From the NCBI GenBank assembly GCA_900547045.1, contig URFB01000032.1, positions 1 to 9,956 on the forward strand: a stretch of DNA of 9,956 bases, given 5' to 3'. Within the stretch, counting starts at the first letter, position 1. Each line of letters begins with the position of its first letter. The DNA is from an uncultured Mollicutes bacterium (lineage in GTDB: Bacteria > Bacillota_I > Bacilli_A > Acholeplasmatales > Anaeroplasmataceae). Shown in pieces: positions 1 to 7,238 of the stretch. A model generated the notes under the pieces. That model saw only the letters and a list, made by a program, of their open reading frames with translations. It was not told the DNA's origin and ran no database searches. The translations under genes and the position numbers were made by a program.

Positions 1-1
1 T

Positions 2-1578
2 GAGGATGCCTTTTATATGGACCTTGAGTTTGGTACAGGTGGCTTACGTGGAGTTTTAGGCGTTGGTACTAATCGTATGAATATTTATACAGTTCGTCGC
101 GCTACTAAGGCCTTTGGTACATATTTACTTTCAAAGGAAAATGCTAGGGAAAGAGGCGTTTGTATTTCTCATGACAATAGACATATGTCACGTGAATTTG
201 CAATCACCAGCGCTAAGGTTTTAACTAAGCTTGGCTTTAAGGTTTATTTATTTGAGGATTTAAGACCTACTCCTGAGCTTTCATTTAGCGTAAGAAGAAA
301 GCTGGAATTATGATTACTGCATCTCATAATCCAAAGGAATATAATGGCTATAAGATTTATGATGAATTTGGCTGTCAGCTACTTCCTGAGGAGGCTAATA
401 AGGTAATCGATGAAATCGCTAAAATTAAGGATATTTTCTCAGTTGAGGAATCAGCTGATATGAATAATATTGAAATTTTAGGGCATGAAATGGACTTAGA
501 ATATGTCAATAATATTAAAACAATTTGCTTAAATCCCAATCTACCTAAGGATTTTAAGGTAACATATACTCCCCTTCATGGTACAGGTCAAGTCTTTTTC
601 CCTAATGTATTAAAGGAGCTAGGATATGATATTAATCCTGTAATGTGTCAAATGACTAAGGACCCTGATTTTTCAGGAGTTAAAACATCAAATCCGGAAA
701 ACAAGGAAGCATATGATGAGTCAATTGAATATGCTAAGGAAATAGGGGCTTCATTATGTCTTGCAACTGACCCAGATGCTGATAGACTTGGAGTTGCCGT
801 TTTACATAATGGTCAATATATTTTACTTACAGGTAATCAAAGCGCGACTGTTATTTTCAATTATATTGTAAATGAGCATTTAAAGCGTCATGAGGACCTA
901 GCAAATGATTACTTATTTACAACTGTTGTATCAGGAAGACTTTGTACTTTAATTGCTCAAAAGCATGGTATTAAGGTTGAAACTACTCTAACAGGCTTTA
1001 AGTATATTGGAGATAAGGCTCGTCAAATTGAAGGTGAGGGCCATTATCTATTTGGGTATGAGGAGTCTTATGGCTGCTTAATTAAGGATAGCGTTCGTGA
1101 TAAGGATTCCCTACAGGCTTGTATTATGCTTTGTGAGGCTGCTGCTTATTATTATACTCAAGGTATGGATTTATATGATGTCTTACTTGATATTTATAAG
1201 GAATATGGCTATACAATTGAGGATATTTCTAACATTGGTCTAAAGGGTATTGAGGGTAAGAAGAAGATTAATCAAATTATGGATTATTTTAGAAATAATA
1301 GTATTAATCTTTCAGGTTATGATATTCTTGTAAAAGAGGATATGAAGCTTGGTACCATTACAAATTTAAAAACTAATGAGGTATCTAAAAATCCACTTCC
1401 TTCATCAAATGTAATCAAATATCATTTAGATAATGATTGCTGGTTTGTATTAAGACCAAGTGGAACTGAGCCTAAGCTAAAGGTATATTATGGTATTACT
1501 GGAAGCTCTGAAGAAGATGCTAATGCTAAGCTTTTAAGCCTTAAGGAGCAGGTTTTAGCAATTATTAACAATATTTAA
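2..1578 (+). pseudogene. pgcA: phosphoglucomutase / phospho-sugar mutase, 5'-partial and frameshifted
   Basis: Alpha-D-phosphohexomutase family enzyme that interconverts glucose 1-phosphate and glucose 6-phosphate in the cytoplasm. The reading frame is already open at base 2 (EDAFYMDLEFGTGGLRG), so roughly the first 35-40 residues lie outside the window. The first frame runs to a TGA at 311-313. The homologous sequence resumes in another frame at base 298 (K-AGIM, then TASHNP). Family members have about four more residues between the SFxVR and AGI motifs, so the data fit a net loss of about 10 bases around 295-298. The second part (from 310) keeps every key motif: catalytic Ser in TASHNP (its residue 5), metal-binding DPDADR (154-159), sugar-binding GYEESYG (249-255) and phosphate-binding RPSGTEPK (382-389). 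There is no ribosome site before ATG 310. The gene is either recently inactivated or carries an assembly error. The family is certain; the symbol follows the Bacillus homologue. Confidence 0.88.
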
Positions 1579-1583
1579 GTATG

Positions 1584-1612
1584 AAATTCTGGCATTTTGT
1601 CAGAATTTTTTT
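1584..1612 (+). terminator. intrinsic terminator after the phosphoglucomutase gene
   Basis: An 8-bp perfect stem (AAATTCTG at 1584-1591 with CAGAATTT at 1601-1608) encloses a 9-base loop. A run of seven T follows at 1606-1612. It begins six bases after the phosphoglucomutase stop and separates that gene from the alaS transcription unit. Confidence 0.85.
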
Positions 1613-1629
1613 AATGTTTAAATTTTTTT

Positions 1630-1658
1630 CTTTTCTTTTTATAGAAATATGGTAAAAT
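1630..1658 (+). promoter_or_regulatory. probable sigma-A promoter of the alaS operon
   Basis: An extended -10 (TGG then TAAAAT, 1650-1658) lies about 10 bases before the first bases of T-box Stem I. The -35 region at about 1630-1636 is only a T-rich match (TTTTCT), so the extended -10 probably carries most of the recognition. The position is right for a transcript starting near 1665. This is inferred from sequence and position only. Confidence 0.6.
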
Positions 1659-1664
1659 ATAAAC

Positions 1665-1857
1665 GTAATAGCTGTGAAATAGATAAGTAAATTCCTTAAA
1701 TGTTAGAGACCTGGGATGGTGAAAGCCAGGACAAGGATTTGAAGCTACTATGGAGCTAAGCGTCAGTCCGCGTTAAGGATATCGAGTGCAGTATTTTATA
1801 CTGAACTAAGGTGGTACCACGGATAAAATTCGTCCTTAGATTTTAAGGATTTTTTTT
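1665..1857 (+). promoter_or_regulatory. T-box riboswitch, alanine specifier, controlling alaS
   Basis: Full T-box leader RNA that senses uncharged tRNA-Ala. Stem I: the base pairs TAGCT (1669-1673) with AGCTA (1754-1758); an inner helix joins AAATTCCTT (1689-1697, one bulged T) to AAGGATTT (1733-1740); the distal part has the AGAGA bulge motif (1705-1709) and a CCTGG/CCAGG stem (1710-1714, 1726-1730) with a GATGGTGAAAG loop. The specifier codon is GCT at 1744-1746 in the GAAGCTAC context, which matches Ala and the downstream gene. Stem III is CAGTAT/ATACTG (1789-1803). The antiterminator pairs CTAAGG (1806-1811) with CCTTAG (1834-1839) and ACG with CGT around the bulge TGGTACC (1812-1818). 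The fourth bulge base, U, can pair with discriminator base A of tRNA-Ala. Uncharged tRNA-Ala should favour read-through. Confidence 0.96.
1832..1857 (+). terminator. T-box regulatory terminator
   Basis: The stem GTCCTTA (1832-1838) with TAAGGAT (1844-1850) is followed by eight T at 1850-1857. The 5' arm reuses the bases (CGTCCTTAG) that form the 3' arm of the antiterminator, so the two hairpins exclude each other, which is the expected T-box switch. Confidence 0.9.
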
Positions 1858-1877
1858 GTTTATAAGGAGATTTTAGT

Positions 1878-4484
1878 ATGAAAAATTTAAAAAGCTATGA
1901 AATTAGACAAATGTGGCTTGATTTTTTTAAATCAAAGGGTCATAGTGTAGAAAAGAGTGCTTCATTAATACCTCAAAACGATCCAACCCTTTTATGGACA
2001 AATGCAGGTGTAAGCCCTCTTAAAAAATATTTTGATGGTTCTGTAATTCCTTCAAACCCAAGAATTACAAATGCTCAAAAATGTATTCGTACAAATGATA
2101 TTGAAAATGTAGGTAAGACTGCAAGACACCATACCTTCTTTGAAATGATGGGTAACTTCTCAATTGGTGATTATTTTAGAAACGAGGTTTTACCTTGGGC
2201 ATTTGAGCTATTAACAAGCGACAAATGGTTTGCAATGGATAAGAATAAGCTTTATATTACCTATTATCCAAATGACCATGCAACACGTGATTTATGGATT
2301 AAGTGTGGTATGAGCCCTGATCATCTAATTCCTCTTGAGGATAATTTCTGGGAAATTGGTGAGGGCCCATGTGGTCCTGATACCGAAATTTTTTATGACC
2401 GTGGTGAGTCATATGATAAGCGCGGTAAGGAATTAATCGAGCAGGATATTGAAAATGATCGTTTTATTGAAATTTGGAATATCGTATTCTCACAATATAA
2501 TTCAAAGCCAGGTGTTCCTCGTGAGGAGTATAAGGAGCTTCCTCATAAGAATATTGATACTGGTTCAGGTCTTGAAAGATTATGCTGCGTTATGCAGGGT
2601 GTAGATACTAACTATGATACTGACCTATTTAAGCCATTAATTAATAAGATTGAAGAGATTTCTGGTGTTAAATATGAAGGTCAAATGGCCTTCAAGGTTA
2701 TTGCTGACCATGTAAGAACCGTAACATTTGCTGTAGCTGATGGTGCTACAATGTCAAATGAAGGAAGAGGCTACGTATTAAGAAGAGTATTACGTCGTGC
2801 AACTAAGTACGCTAAAAAACTTGGTATTAATAAGCCATTTATGGCATCTCTTGTTGATGTTGTAATTCAAATTATGGATCCATTCTATCCATATTTACAT
2901 GAAAAGGTTGGCGTTATTAAGGAAATTATTACTCGTGAGGAGTCTAAGTTCCTTGAAACTATTAACCAAGGTGAAAAGCGCTTTAATGAAATTGCAAGCA
3001 AGTCAGATGTTATTTCAGGTGAGGATGCCTTCTTACTTTATGATACCTATGGCTTCCCATATGAGCTAACTGAAGAATATGCTGAGGAATTAGGTAAGCA
3101 TGTTGATGAGGAAGGCTTTAAGGCTGCAATGAAGGCTCAAAAGGAGCGTGCAAGAGCTTCACGTAAGGATATCGCTTCAATGAAGGGGCAAAATGAAGCC
3201 TTTATGCAATTTAAGGAAAAATCTGAATTTATCGGCTATGATACACTTTCTTGTCAAGCTAAGGTAATTGGTGTATTTGATAACGCTGTTGTCCTTGATA
3301 AAACACCATTCTATGCCTTCTCAGGTGGTCAACTTTGCGATAAGGGTACTATTAATGGTATTGAGGTATTAGACGTTGTTAAGATGCCTAACGGCCAGCA
3401 TATCCATACGCTTAAGGAAAATGATTTAAAAGTTGGCGATATTGTAAGCGCTGAGGTCGATGAAAATAACCGTATTTTAACAATGAAGAATCACTCATCA
3501 GCTCACCTATTCCAAGCAGCCCTACAGCATTTATTTGGTAGTCATATTCACCAACAGGGCTCACAGGTATCTAATAGCTATATGCGCTTTGATTTTAACA
3601 ATTATAATGCTTTAACTGATGATGATATTGCATCAATTGAGGATTTAGTTAACCAATATATTAAGGAAGCTCATCCAGTTATAACTCATGTCCTTCCAAT
3701 TGAAGAGGCTAAAAAGCTAGATGCTATGGCTTTATTTGATGATAAATATGGTGACCTAGTAAGAGTTGTTGATATGGAGGTTTCAAAGGAATTCTGTGCT
3801 GGTACTCATGTAAAGAATACTAAGGATATTGTAAACTTTGAAATTAACTCAATTGAATCAATTGGTTCAGGTATTTATCGTTGTCTTGCAACAACAGGAA
3901 ATGATTCTCATGCTTTATTACTTCAAAATGAAGCTAATCTATTAAATGAAATTGAAACTCTAAGAAGCAAGGGTAATGCCATTGTAGCTAAAGCTAATGA
4001 TGAAGGCATTGCGCTAAGCTTTAAGGATGATTTCAAGACTAAATATAGCTTTGGATATCGTTCAATTCTAGAGCTTAAGGAGCATATTAAAGCTTTATCT
4101 AATCAGGTTAAGGCTCTAGATAAGCAATATCAAGGACTTAAGAGCCAAAATGCTTTAAATGATCTTGATAGCTATCAAAATCAAATTGAAAATAACTGCT
4201 TATTCATTAAGGAAAATAATCCTGATATTAATGTCCTTAAGGATTTAGCATCAGCTCTTCAAAATAAATATAGCCTAAAGCTTGTATTTATTAGCTCAGT
4301 TAATAATGATAAGGTAACATTTATTGCTAAAACAGATAAGAGCGTTAACGCTTCTAATTTAGTTAAGGCTGCTGCCCAAATTTGTGATGGTAACGGAGGA
4401 GGAAAGCCAGATCTAGCTCAGGCTGGTGGTAAAAATCCTCTTAAGGTTGATGAAGCAATTTTAGCTGTAAAAGGTTTAATTTAA
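1878..4484 (+). CDS. alaS: alanyl-tRNA synthetase
   Basis: Class II aminoacyl-tRNA synthetase that joins alanine to tRNA-Ala; 868 residues, normal for bacterial AlaRS. The catalytic domain has motif 2 around 71-95 (RTNDIENVGKTARHH, FFEMMGNFS) and motif 3 GRGYVLRRVLRRA at 296-308. The editing domain, which clears mischarged Ser and Gly, has the zinc ligands in HSSAH (539-543) and CAGTH (640-644). A helical, probably coiled-coil stretch (about 680-765) leads to the C-Ala domain with its glycine-rich GNGGGKPDLAQAGG (838-851). All expected elements are present. The start at 1878 is fixed by AAGGAG at 1864-1869, eight bases upstream, and by homology from SYEIR onward. It is the first gene of an operon whose expression depends on the alanine T-box just upstream, so scarcity of Ala-tRNA should raise its synthesis. 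The stop overlaps the ruvX start by one base. Confidence 0.98.
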   Translation: MKNLKSYEIRQMWLDFFKSKGHSVEKSASLIPQNDPTLLWTNAGVSPLKKYFDGSVIPSNPRITNAQKCIRTNDIENVGKTARHHTFFEMMGNFSIGDYFRNEVLPWAFELLTSDKWFAMDKNKLYITYYPNDHATRDLWIKCGMSPDHLIPLEDNFWEIGEGPCGPDTEIFYDRGESYDKRGKELIEQDIENDRFIEIWNIVFSQYNSKPGVPREEYKELPHKNIDTGSGLERLCCVMQGVDTNYDTDLFKPLINKIEEISGVKYEGQMAFKVIADHVRTVTFAVADGATMSNEGRGYVLRRVLRRATKYAKKLGINKPFMASLVDVVIQIMDPFYPYLHEKVGVIKEIITREESKFLETINQGEKRFNEIASKSDVISGEDAFLLYDTYGFPYELTEEYAEELGKHVDEEGFKAAMKAQKERARASRKDIASMKGQNEAFMQFKEKSEFIGYDTLSCQAKVIGVFDNAVVLDKTPFYAFSGGQLCDKGTINGIEVLDVVKMPNGQHIHTLKENDLKVGDIVSAEVDENNRILTMKNHSSAHLFQAALQHLFGSHIHQQGSQVSNSYMRFDFNNYNALTDDDIASIEDLVNQYIKEAHPVITHVLPIEEAKKLDAMALFDDKYGDLVRVVDMEVSKEFCAGTHVKNTKDIVNFEINSIESIGSGIYRCLATTGNDSHALLLQNEANLLNEIETLRSKGNAIVAKANDEGIALSFKDDFKTKYSFGYRSILELKEHIKALSNQVKALDKQYQGLKSQNALNDLDSYQNQIENNCLFIKENNPDINVLKDLASALQNKYSLKLVFISSVNNDKVTFIAKTDKSVNASNLVKAAAQICDGNGGGKPDLAQAGGKNPLKVDEAILAVKGLI

Positions 4485-4900
4485 TGAAATATTTAGGATT
4501 GGATTTAGGCTCAAGAACACTAGGCCTTGCCATATCAGATGCCCTTGGTATGTTTGCAAGAGCCTATGAAACCTTGAGATTTGAAGATGATGATTATGAT
4601 TATGCGATTAATGAAACCATTAATATTTGTAAAAAAGAGGGCATAAATGAAATAGTTTTAGGAAATCCTAAGCATATGAATGGTGATGAAGGTATAAGAT
4701 CACAAATTAGCTATGATTTTAAGAAAAAAATCGAGGAAAAATCTGATATCAAGGTTCACCTTATCGATGAGCGTCTTACTACCGTAAGAGTTGACAAGGC
4801 CATGATTATGGGAAATATGTCTAGACAAAAGCGTCATCAAAAGAAGGACGAAATGGCTGCCGTAGTCATTTTTCAGGATTTTTTAGATAGTAAACATTAG
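4484..4900 (+). CDS. ruvX: YqgF/RuvX family putative Holliday junction resolvase
   Basis: Small RNase H-fold protein (138 residues, typical length). The family is essential in many bacteria; its members are described as putative Holliday-junction resolvases and have also been tied to pre-16S rRNA 5'-end processing. Visible family signatures: LGLDLGSRTLGLAISD near the N-terminus with acidic residue D7; GNPKHMNG at 60-67; IDERLTT at 94-100; KDEMAA at 121-126 with the last acidic residue D122. These acidic residues form the metal-binding active site. The start codon sits in TAATG, sharing one base with the alaS stop, and has only a weak upstream AAAGG, so translation is probably coupled to alaS. 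Its place after alaS matches Bacillus yrrK. The protein looks intact. Whether DNA or rRNA is its main substrate here cannot be told from sequence. Confidence 0.95.
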   Translation: MKYLGLDLGSRTLGLAISDALGMFARAYETLRFEDDDYDYAINETINICKKEGINEIVLGNPKHMNGDEGIRSQISYDFKKKIEEKSDIKVHLIDERLTTVRVDKAMIMGNMSRQKRHQKKDEMAAVVIFQDFLDSKH

Positions 4901-4910
4901 GAGGAATAAA

Positions 4911-5219
4911 ATGGAAGACAGAACATTAACAATAACAACTGATAGTGGTGAAGAAATTCTTTGCGAAATTTTATTTACAACTCATTCTACGGAATTTAAT
5001 AAGGATTATGTTGTATTCGTTGAAAAGGGTACAAATACTGCGTCAGCAGCTATTTATAATGCTAGTGATAAGGGTGAGGGACATCTTACACAAATCACGA
5101 GTGAGGAAGAATGGACGATGCTTGAGGAAATGCTTGATGATTATTACAATAATCAAGAAAATGAATGTGCTGGTTCATGCGAATCATGCAGTGGCTGTGA
5201 TGAGACAATCGAGGATTAA
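4911..5219 (+). CDS. yrzB: DUF1292 (UPF0473, YrzB-like) protein with cysteine-rich tail
   Basis: Protein of 102 residues whose first 80 or so match the DUF1292/UPF0473 family: acidic, beginning with a TLTITTDSGEE-type strand and ending in the helix SEEEWTMLEEMLDDYY. The molecular function of the family is not known. It follows ruvX exactly as in the Bacillus alaS-yrzL-yrrK-yrzB cluster, which supports the assignment. A strong AGGAGG (4899-4904) overlaps the ruvX stop and lies six bases before the ATG, so it should be translated well. Odd point: the C-terminal tail carries four cysteines in a C-x3-C-x2-C-x2-C spacing (CAGSCESCSGC) before a short acidic end. The Bacillus protein, as I recall it, ends in a plain acidic tail. 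The cysteines could bind zinc or an Fe-S cluster, but nothing shown here proves this. No membrane segment or signal peptide is visible. Confidence 0.88.
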   Translation: MEDRTLTITTDSGEEILCEILFTTHSTEFNKDYVVFVEKGTNTASAAIYNASDKGEGHLTQITSEEEWTMLEEMLDDYYNNQENECAGSCESCSGCDETIED

Positions 5220-5221
5220 TT

Positions 5222-5857
5222 ATGAGTCTTGAGCTTGAAGAGGAAACCCTTAATAAAATGTATAATTTGCATTTTCCTGATTATGTTTTAAAAATGAAGG
5301 AATATGCTCATGAAAATAATGTGCCAATTATTCAGGATGAGGGGTTGTCTTTTCTATTATCAATGATTAGAGCAACTCAGCCTAAAAGCATTTTAGAAAT
5401 TGGTACTGCGATTGGGTATTCAGCATCAATGATGGTCCTTTCATCAAATGCTTGTGTTACAACGATTGAGCGTGATGAACAAATGCATGAGGAATCCTTA
5501 AAAAATGTTAAGGCTTTAGACCTTGAATCAAGGATTAGATTAATTTATAAGGATGCCTTACTGGCACTAGATGATGTATCAGATCAAAAATATGATATAA
5601 TTTTCATTGATGCGGCTAAGGCTCAATATACTAATTTCTTTAATCTATATTCACCATTACTTACAGATAAGGGAATTATTATAACTGATAATATGCTCTT
5701 TCATGGTGTTAAGCTTGAGGATGCTAAAACAAGAGCTCTTCGTGGTTTAATTAGAAAGCTTAATAATTACACTGATTTCTTACTTAATCATCCAGATTTT
5801 GAGACAACGATTTTTAATCTTGGGGATGGAATGGCTCTTTCGACAAAACGTCACTAG
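5222..5857 (+). CDS. trmR: O-methyltransferase, YrrM/TrmR type (tRNA U34 5-hydroxyuridine methyltransferase)
   Basis: SAM-dependent O-methyltransferase of the COG4122 family, 211 residues, full length. The SAM-binding glycine motif is ILEIGTAIGYSAS (57-69), with an acidic residue of the next strand in IER (82-84). Metal-coordinating residues are likely D130 in FIDAAKAQY and D156-N157 in ITDN, as in the catechol-OMT-like family. In Bacillus subtilis the homologue YrrM (TrmR) methylates 5-hydroxyuridine at tRNA position 34 to 5-methoxyuridine, and its gene also lies downstream of alaS, ruvX and yrzB; that shared context makes the tRNA role more likely than a small-molecule substrate. It starts two bases after the DUF1292 stop, with GAGG in the preceding codons as ribosome site. 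It is the last gene of the alaS operon, so its transcription should depend at least partly on the T-box. The hydroxylation partners (TrhO or TrhP1/P2) are not in the window. Confidence 0.88.
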   Translation: MSLELEEETLNKMYNLHFPDYVLKMKEYAHENNVPIIQDEGLSFLLSMIRATQPKSILEIGTAIGYSASMMVLSSNACVTTIERDEQMHEESLKNVKALDLESRIRLIYKDALLALDDVSDQKYDIIFIDAAKAQYTNFFNLYSPLLTDKGIIITDNMLFHGVKLEDAKTRALRGLIRKLNNYTDFLLNHPDFETTIFNLGDGMALSTKRH

Positions 5858-5860
5858 GGC

Positions 5861-5889
5861 TTGTTTCCCCTTAAATAATCGATTATAAT
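5861..5889 (+). promoter_or_regulatory. sigma-A promoter for the CBS / reductase pair
   Basis: TTGTTT (5861-5866), a 17-base spacer and a perfect TATAAT (5884-5889). It begins three bases after the trmR stop and would start transcription near 5896, giving a leader of about 25 bases. No intrinsic terminator separates it from trmR, so read-through from the alaS operon is also possible. Confidence 0.8.
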
Positions 5890-5920
5890 ATTAATAGAGA
5901 GTTATGTAGAAAGAGGAAGA

Positions 5921-6328
5921 ATGAATATCTTATTTTATTTAATATCTAAGCCTAATATATGCTTTTTATATAATGATTTTACAATTAGACAAGCTCTCGA
6001 GGTATTAAGCAGTAAACGCTTTTCAGTTGTACCAATCATTTCAAGAAATGGTGATTATCTAGGATCTATTTCCGAGGGTGATATTTTATATGCAATTAAA
6101 AATACCCCTAATTTTGAAATGAAAATTGCTGAAAAAATGAAAATTAGTGAAATAAAACGCGTAAGAAGCTATCAGTCTATAAACGTAAATGCACAAATTA
6201 ATGATTTGATTTTATTATCACTTGATCAAAACTTTGTACCTGTTGTTGATGATAGAGAAAAATTTATTGGAATAGTAACAAGAAAGGATATTATTAAGTC
6301 CTTTCTTAAGAAAAACGAGGAGGAATAG
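5921..6328 (+). CDS. small protein with paired CBS domains
   Basis: Protein of 135 residues made almost entirely of two CBS motifs, one Bateman module. The first spans about residues 18-65, with strand-turn elements FSVVPIISRNGDYLGSISEGDIL; the second about 75-130, with NFVPVVDDREKFIGIVTRKDII. Such modules bind adenine nucleotides (AMP, ATP, SAM) or, in the Bacillus DarB/CbpB type, cyclic di-AMP; which ligand applies here cannot be told. There is no attached catalytic domain, so it probably acts as a stand-alone sensor that binds a partner protein. The start at 5921 has AGAGGA at 5912-5917, only three bases before the ATG, slightly closer than ideal, and the next residues (NILFYLISKP) match the usual N-terminus of this family. 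It has its own promoter and ends one base before the reductase gene, so the two are cotranscribed. Confidence 0.85.
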   Translation: MNILFYLISKPNICFLYNDFTIRQALEVLSSKRFSVVPIISRNGDYLGSISEGDILYAIKNTPNFEMKIAEKMKISEIKRVRSYQSINVNAQINDLILLSLDQNFVPVVDDREKFIGIVTRKDIIKSFLKKNEEE

Positions 6329-6329
6329 A

Positions 6330-7238
6330 ATGAAAATTGCAGTAGTCGGCTGTGGCTCAATGGGATGCTATTTTGGAGCTAAATTATCAAAGAAGAACGA
6401 AGTAGTTTATATTGATGCCTTTCAAAAAACTGTTGACAGCTTAAATCAAAATGGAATTACAATTAAAGAAGGAGATAAGACGGAGTCTTATCTTGCACCT
6501 GCCTTTTTAGCTGGTAAATACAATAGCAGCGTTGATTTAGTTTTACTTTTTGTTAAATCTACTCAAAATATTGCAGCTTTAACTCAAAATGAAGGATTAT
6601 TTAACGAGCATACAATCGTTATTTACCTACAAAATGGCTTTGGAATTGAAAGAGAGCTATCTAGGTTTGTTGCTCCTGAAAATATTATTTTAGGAAATAC
6701 TGCTATTAATTGTGTTAAGGAAGACATTGGTGTTGTAAAATTAGCTAATGGTGGTGTAACTATTTTAGGCTCTGCTGTAGATAATAAAAAGCTTGCCCTT
6801 ACAGGAAAGGTTTTATTAAATCAATCTGGCTTTGAAACTGAGGTAAGTGATGATATTAAGCGTGTTATTTGGGAAAATGCCTTCGTTAATGTAACCCTAA
6901 ATCCTCTAACAGCCTTATTTAAATGTAAAACTAAGGTTTGCTACGAAAATAAAAACATTTGGGCTTTAGTTGAAAGCATTGCTAATGAAACAATTGAAAT
7001 TGCGAAGCTTGATGGCTATAGCTTTGATGCAGAAAAGGTTTTAGACCAAATTAGAAACATTTGTATTAATTTTGGTAAAGGCTATACTCCTATGTATCAG
7101 GATGTTAAAAATAAACGTTTCACGGAAATTGAAAAGCTAAATGGACAAATTGTTAATTTAGCCTATAAATATAAAAAGGATGCACCTAATAACGAATTTG
7201 TTTTAAATGCAATTAAAGCAATCGAAAGATTATATTAA
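6330..7238 (+). CDS. ketopantoate reductase-family (PanE/ApbA-like) oxidoreductase with altered active site
   Basis: 302-residue NAD(P)-dependent reductase of the PanE/ApbA family, usual length. The N-terminal Rossmann domain has GCGSMG (7-12), VKS with K76 and QNG with N102. The C-terminal helical domain has NPLTALFKC (191-199), PMYQD (254-258) and TEIEKLNG (265-272). Aligned by eye to E. coli PanE, N98, N180, N184, E256 and K72 all have counterparts (N102, N187, N191, E266, K76). However, catalytic K176 (LWRKLAVN) is N183 here (IWENAFVN), and ketopantoate-binding S244 is P254. The fold is clear, but reduction of 2-dehydropantoate to pantoate is doubtful. A related substrate or a non-catalytic role is possible. 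AGGAGG (6318-6323) lies six bases before the ATG, overlapping the end of the CBS gene, so both are translated from one message. The stop overlaps the convergent ftsW stop by a few bases. Confidence 0.85.
   Translation: MKIAVVGCGSMGCYFGAKLSKKNEVVYIDAFQKTVDSLNQNGITIKEGDKTESYLAPAFLAGKYNSSVDLVLLFVKSTQNIAALTQNEGLFNEHTIVIYLQNGFGIERELSRFVAPENIILGNTAINCVKEDIGVVKLANGGVTILGSAVDNKKLALTGKVLLNQSGFETEVSDDIKRVIWENAFVNVTLNPLTALFKCKTKVCYENKNIWALVESIANETIEIAKLDGYSFDAEKVLDQIRNICINFGKGYTPMYQDVKNKRFTEIEKLNGQIVNLAYKYKKDAPNNEFVLNAIKAIERLY

Noticed and set aside
285..312. Programmed ribosomal frameshift in the phosphoglucomutase gene
   Set aside because: There is no classic slippery heptamer with a downstream structure, and about four family-conserved residues are missing, so a shift alone would not restore the protein.
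17..400. Use of TGA as tryptophan (code 4) to explain the early stop in the phosphoglucomutase gene
   Set aside because: Reading through the TGA gives no family similarity and soon meets another stop; the homology continues in a different frame. TGG is used for Trp throughout and no intact gene contains in-frame TGA.
4945..5232. Alternative frame inside the DUF1292 gene
   Set aside because: The overlapping frame has no recognisable motif and no ribosome site, while the DUF1292 frame has a strong AGGAGG and family match.
5856..5871. Hairpin AGGG/CCCT after trmR as a terminator
   Set aside because: The stem has only four pairs, no T-run follows, and it overlaps the -35 of a good promoter.
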